The notes beneath the pieces are model-generated. The model did not search any database. It was not told the origin of the DNA and was given only the letters and a program-made list of their open reading frames with translations. Positions 13,687-15,201 of a DNA stretch of 15,201 nt are shown here, piece after piece; position 1 is the stretch's first letter; every line of letters starts with the position of its first letter. The DNA is taken from contig JAJYTV010000014.1 of NCBI GenBank assembly GCA_021792885.1, forward strand, positions 1 through 15,201, in the 5' to 3' direction. Made by a program: the position numbers and the translations under genes. This DNA comes from Bacillota bacterium (GTDB lineage: Bacteria > Bacillota > Sulfobacillia > JAJZYS01 > JAJYTV01).

Positions 13687-14055
13687 CTAGAGCACCTCCG
13701 GGGCGAGCGAGATGATCTTCATGAACTCGCGCTCGCGCAGCTCACGGGCAACCGGTCCGAAGATGCGGGTGCCGCGCGGCTCCTTCTCGTCGCGCAGGAT
13801 CACCGCGGCGTTGTCGTCGAAGCGGATGTGCGAGCCGTCGGCGCGCTGCAGGCCGCGCCGCGAGCGGACGACGACCGCCTTCACCACATCGCCCTTCTTG
13901 ACGACCCCGCCAGGCGAAGCCTGCTTGACCGCGCAGACGATCACGTCGCCGATGTTGGCGTATCGGCGCAGCGAACCGCCGAGCACCTTGATGCACTGCA
14001 GTTCCTTCGCCCCCGTGTTGTCCGCCACGGTCAACCGGGTCTGTACCATGATCAC
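13687..14055 (-). CDS. rplN: 50S ribosomal protein L14
   Basis: L14 is at the subunit interface, forming bridges with 16S rRNA, and is the landing site for the silencing factor RsfS. The 122-aa product has TRLTVADNTGAKELQCIKVL, GDVIVCAVKQASPGG, KGDVVKAVVVRSRRG, RFDDNAAVILRDEKEPRGTR and FGPVARELRE. The start is GTG 14055, eight bases after GGAGG (14064-14068), giving 122 residues, the standard length; an ATG two codons later has poorer spacing. It follows rpsQ by 12 nt. Confidence 0.97.
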   Translation of the reverse strand: MIMVQTRLTVADNTGAKELQCIKVLGGSLRRYANIGDVIVCAVKQASPGGVVKKGDVVKAVVVRSRRGLQRADGSHIRFDDNAAVILRDEKEPRGTRIFGPVARELREREFMKIISLAPEVL

Positions 14056-14067
14056 CCTGTTGGCCTC

Positions 14068-14328
14068 CTAACGCGCCCGGTCGACGATTTCCACCACTCG
14101 CCAGCGCTTCTCGCGCGACAGCGGCCGCGTCTCCATGACGCGCACCGTGTCCCCGACCCTGGCCTGGTTCTCCTCGTCGTGGGCCTTCAGCGTCTTCGTG
14201 CTGCGGATCCGGCGTCCGTAGAGCGGGTGGGCGGAGATCTCCTCGACCGCCACGACCACCGTCTTCTGCATCTTGTCGGACACCACCCGGCCGAGCCGGG
14301 TCTTGCGCATGCCGCGTTCTTCGCTCAA
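14068..14328 (-). CDS. rpsQ: 30S ribosomal protein S17
   Basis: S17 is a primary 16S rRNA-binding protein with an OB fold. The 86-aa product contains RKTRLGRVVSDKMQKTVVVA, HPLYGRRIRSTKTLKAHDE, GDTVRVMETRPLSREKRWRV and VEIV at the end. The start is TTG 14328, eight bases after the GGAGG at 14337-14341 that directly precedes the rpmC stop region. An ATG six codons in (14310) has no site at proper distance. It follows rpmC by 13 nt. Confidence 0.96.
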   Translation of the reverse strand: MSEERGMRKTRLGRVVSDKMQKTVVVAVEEISAHPLYGRRIRSTKTLKAHDEENQARVGDTVRVMETRPLSREKRWRVVEIVDRAR

Positions 14329-14341
14329 CTGCGCATCCTCC

Positions 14342-14542
14342 CTAGGCCTCCATGCCGAGTTCGCGCAGGCGCTGCACTGTCTTCAGCTGGGCGATCGAGC
14401 GCCGCACCTCGCGGATCCGCATGGGGTTCTCGAGTTGGCCGGTGGCCGCCTGGAAGCGCAGGTTGAAGAGCTCGCCCTTCAGGTCCTTGACCTTCTTTTC
14501 GATCTCGTCGCCCGAGAGGCGGGCAATCTCATTCCGCTTCAC
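14342..14542 (-). CDS. rpmC: 50S ribosomal protein L29
   Basis: L29 is a two-helix protein near the tunnel exit, forming part of the docking site for trigger factor and SRP. The 66-aa product begins VKRNEIARLSGDEIEKKVKD (V read as Met) and has ELFNLRFQAATGQLENPMRI followed by REVRRSIAQLKTVQRLREL. I choose GTG 14542: it lies nine bases after GAGG (14552-14555) and matches the family start MKxxEI. The ATG at 14551 directly abuts that site and would add three residues (MWQ). With the GTG start the gene overlaps the end of rplP by 14 nt. Confidence 0.94.
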   Translation of the reverse strand: MKRNEIARLSGDEIEKKVKDLKGELFNLRFQAATGQLENPMRIREVRRSIAQLKTVQRLRELGMEA

Positions 14543-14972
14543 TTGCCACATCCTCTCCCGGCGCCTGGTCGCGCACCTCGAAGCGGGTGCGGATCGGCAG
14601 CTTGTGTCCGGCAAGGCGCATCGCCTCGCGGGCTACCTCCTCCGGTACGCCGCTCATCTCGAAGAGCACCCGGCCCGGCTTCACCACGGCCACCCAGTAT
14701 TCCGGCGAGCCCTTGCCGGAACCCATGCGGGTCTCGGCCGGCTTCTTCGTGTACGGGTGGTCCGGGAAGATCTTGATCCAGACCTTGCCGCCGCGGCGGA
14801 TGTGGCGGGTCATCGCGATACGCGCCGCCTCGATCTGCCGGTCGGTGATCCAGGCGGACTCCAGCGCGACGAGGCCGTACTCCCCTTCGGTGATGCGGTT
14901 GCCCCGCGTCGCGGCGCCGGCCCTGCGGCCACGGTGCAGCTTGCGGAACTTCGTGCGCTTGGGCTGCAGCAT
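14529..14972 (-). CDS. rplP: 50S ribosomal protein L16
   Basis: L16 lies at the base of the central protuberance near the A site and is needed for peptidyl transferase architecture. The 147-aa product begins MLQPKRTKFRKLHRGRRAGA and has GEYGLVALESAWITDRQIEA, RIAMTRHIRRGGKVWIKIFP, KPAETRMGSGKGSPEYWVAV and REAMRLAGHKLPIRTRF. A short acidic tail (about EDVASEAE) follows the conserved end and overlaps the start of rpmC, which may explain the slight extra length. ATG 14972 is eight bases after AAGGAGG, which lies in the end of rpsC. Confidence 0.98.
   Translation of the reverse strand: MLQPKRTKFRKLHRGRRAGAATRGNRITEGEYGLVALESAWITDRQIEAARIAMTRHIRRGGKVWIKIFPDHPYTKKPAETRMGSGKGSPEYWVAVVKPGRVLFEMSGVPEEVAREAMRLAGHKLPIRTRFEVRDQAPGEDVASEAE
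14552..14555 (-). promoter_or_regulatory. Ribosome binding site deciding the rpmC start
   Basis: GAGG within GGGAGAGG, inside the last codons of rplP. It is nine bases from GTG 14542 but has zero spacing to ATG 14551, so it favours the GTG. Confidence 0.6.
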
Positions 14973-14973
14973 C

Positions 14974-15201
14974 TCACTGCCCTCCTTGCGCGGCGGCGCG
15001 GCTGTGGAAGATCTCGCCCTTGTAGATCCAGACCTTCACGCCGATCTGCCCGTAGGTGGTGTGCGCCTCCGCGAAGCCGTAATCGATGTCCGCGCGCAGC
15101 GTGTGCAGCGGCACGGTGCCTTCCCAGTACCACTCGCGGCGGTGCATCTCGGCGCCGCCGAGGCGGCCCGAGCTCATCACCTTGACGCCCTTGGCGCCCT
15201 G
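14974..15201 (-). CDS. rpsC: 30S ribosomal protein S3, C-terminal part (runs off the window)
   Basis: Only the last 75 codons are present; the 5' end lies beyond base 15201. S3 lines the mRNA entry channel with S4 and S5. The visible part opens QGAKGVKVMSSGRLGGAEMH and continues with RREWYWEGTVPLHTLRADID, YGFAEAHTTYGQIGVKVWIY and KGEIF, which are the conserved S3 C-terminal domain. The arm after KGEIF is very short (HSRAAAQGGQ), much shorter than the basic tails of many S3 proteins. A GTG inside this stretch (15180) is an internal Val, not a start. The stop TGA lies one base before rplP's ATG. Confidence 0.96.
   Translation of the reverse strand, partial: QGAKGVKVMSSGRLGGAEMHRREWYWEGTVPLHTLRADIDYGFAEAHTTYGQIGVKVWIYKGEIFHSRAAAQGGQ

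Noticed and set aside
10852..13690. Two long overlapping plus-strand open frames opposite rpsE through rplX
   Set aside because: They run across many conserved minus-strand gene boundaries and overlap each other; the composition is that of a codon shadow.

Overview
The window is a chromosomal block of housekeeping genes, GC-rich with strong G/C third-position bias. Every gene I can support lies on the minus strand, so transcription runs from high to low coordinates. In that direction the order is rpsC (partial)-rplP-rpmC-rpsQ-rplN-rplX-rplE-rpsZ-rpsH-rplF-rplR-rpsE-rpmD-rplO-secY-adk-map-KOW protein-infA-rpmJ-rpsM-rpsK-rpsD-rpoA-rplQ-ecfA-ecfA'-ecfT-truA-rplM-rpsI, then a terminator and a partial HAD hydrolase gene. 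This fused S10/spc/alpha cluster with the rplQ-ecfAA'T-truA-rplM-rpsI tail is the classic Bacillota (Firmicutes) arrangement. High GC, zinc-binding forms of S14, S4, L24, L36 and Adk, and many TTG/GTG starts behind strong GGAGG sites suggest a deep-branching, high-GC, possibly thermophilic member (Symbiobacterium-, Thermaerobacter- or Limnochorda-like). The lineage is inference.

Layout. 15201-10088: end of the S10 operon and the ribosomal part of the spc operon, packed with gaps under about 20 nt or short overlaps. 10088-6791: secY (translocon), adk, map, a KOW-domain protein resembling archaeal/eukaryotic L14e, infA and the 37-codon rpmJ. 6778-4015: alpha operon (S13, S11, S4, RNA polymerase alpha, L17). 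4015-1942: shared energizing module of an ECF vitamin transporter. 1945-1181: truA. 1122-287: L13 and S9, closed by an intrinsic terminator at 253-282. 235-1: start of a HAD-family phosphatase.

The genes make ribosomes (20 complete r-protein genes plus the end of rpsC), start translation (IF-1), transcribe (alpha), insert membrane proteins (SecY), trim initiator methionine (Map), balance adenylates (Adk), modify tRNA (TruA) and power vitamin import (ECF). No terminator is visible between rpsC and truA, so the block may be one very long transcript, with a possible control hairpin in the 58-nt truA-rplM gap.

The most unusual feature is the ECF ATPase pair. The two subunits have decayed in complementary ways. 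The first keeps Walker A, Walker B/Glu and the H-loop but has lost the signature and D-loop. The second keeps the signature and D-loop but has lost the Walker A Lys, catalytic Glu and H-loop His. Together they can form only one near-canonical ATP site. About half of the starts are TTG or GTG, and several genes (rpmC, infA, rplM, rpsH, map, truA, ecfA', rpmJ) are easily mis-started or missed by automatic calling. No mobile elements, CRISPR arrays, tRNA or rRNA genes were seen.
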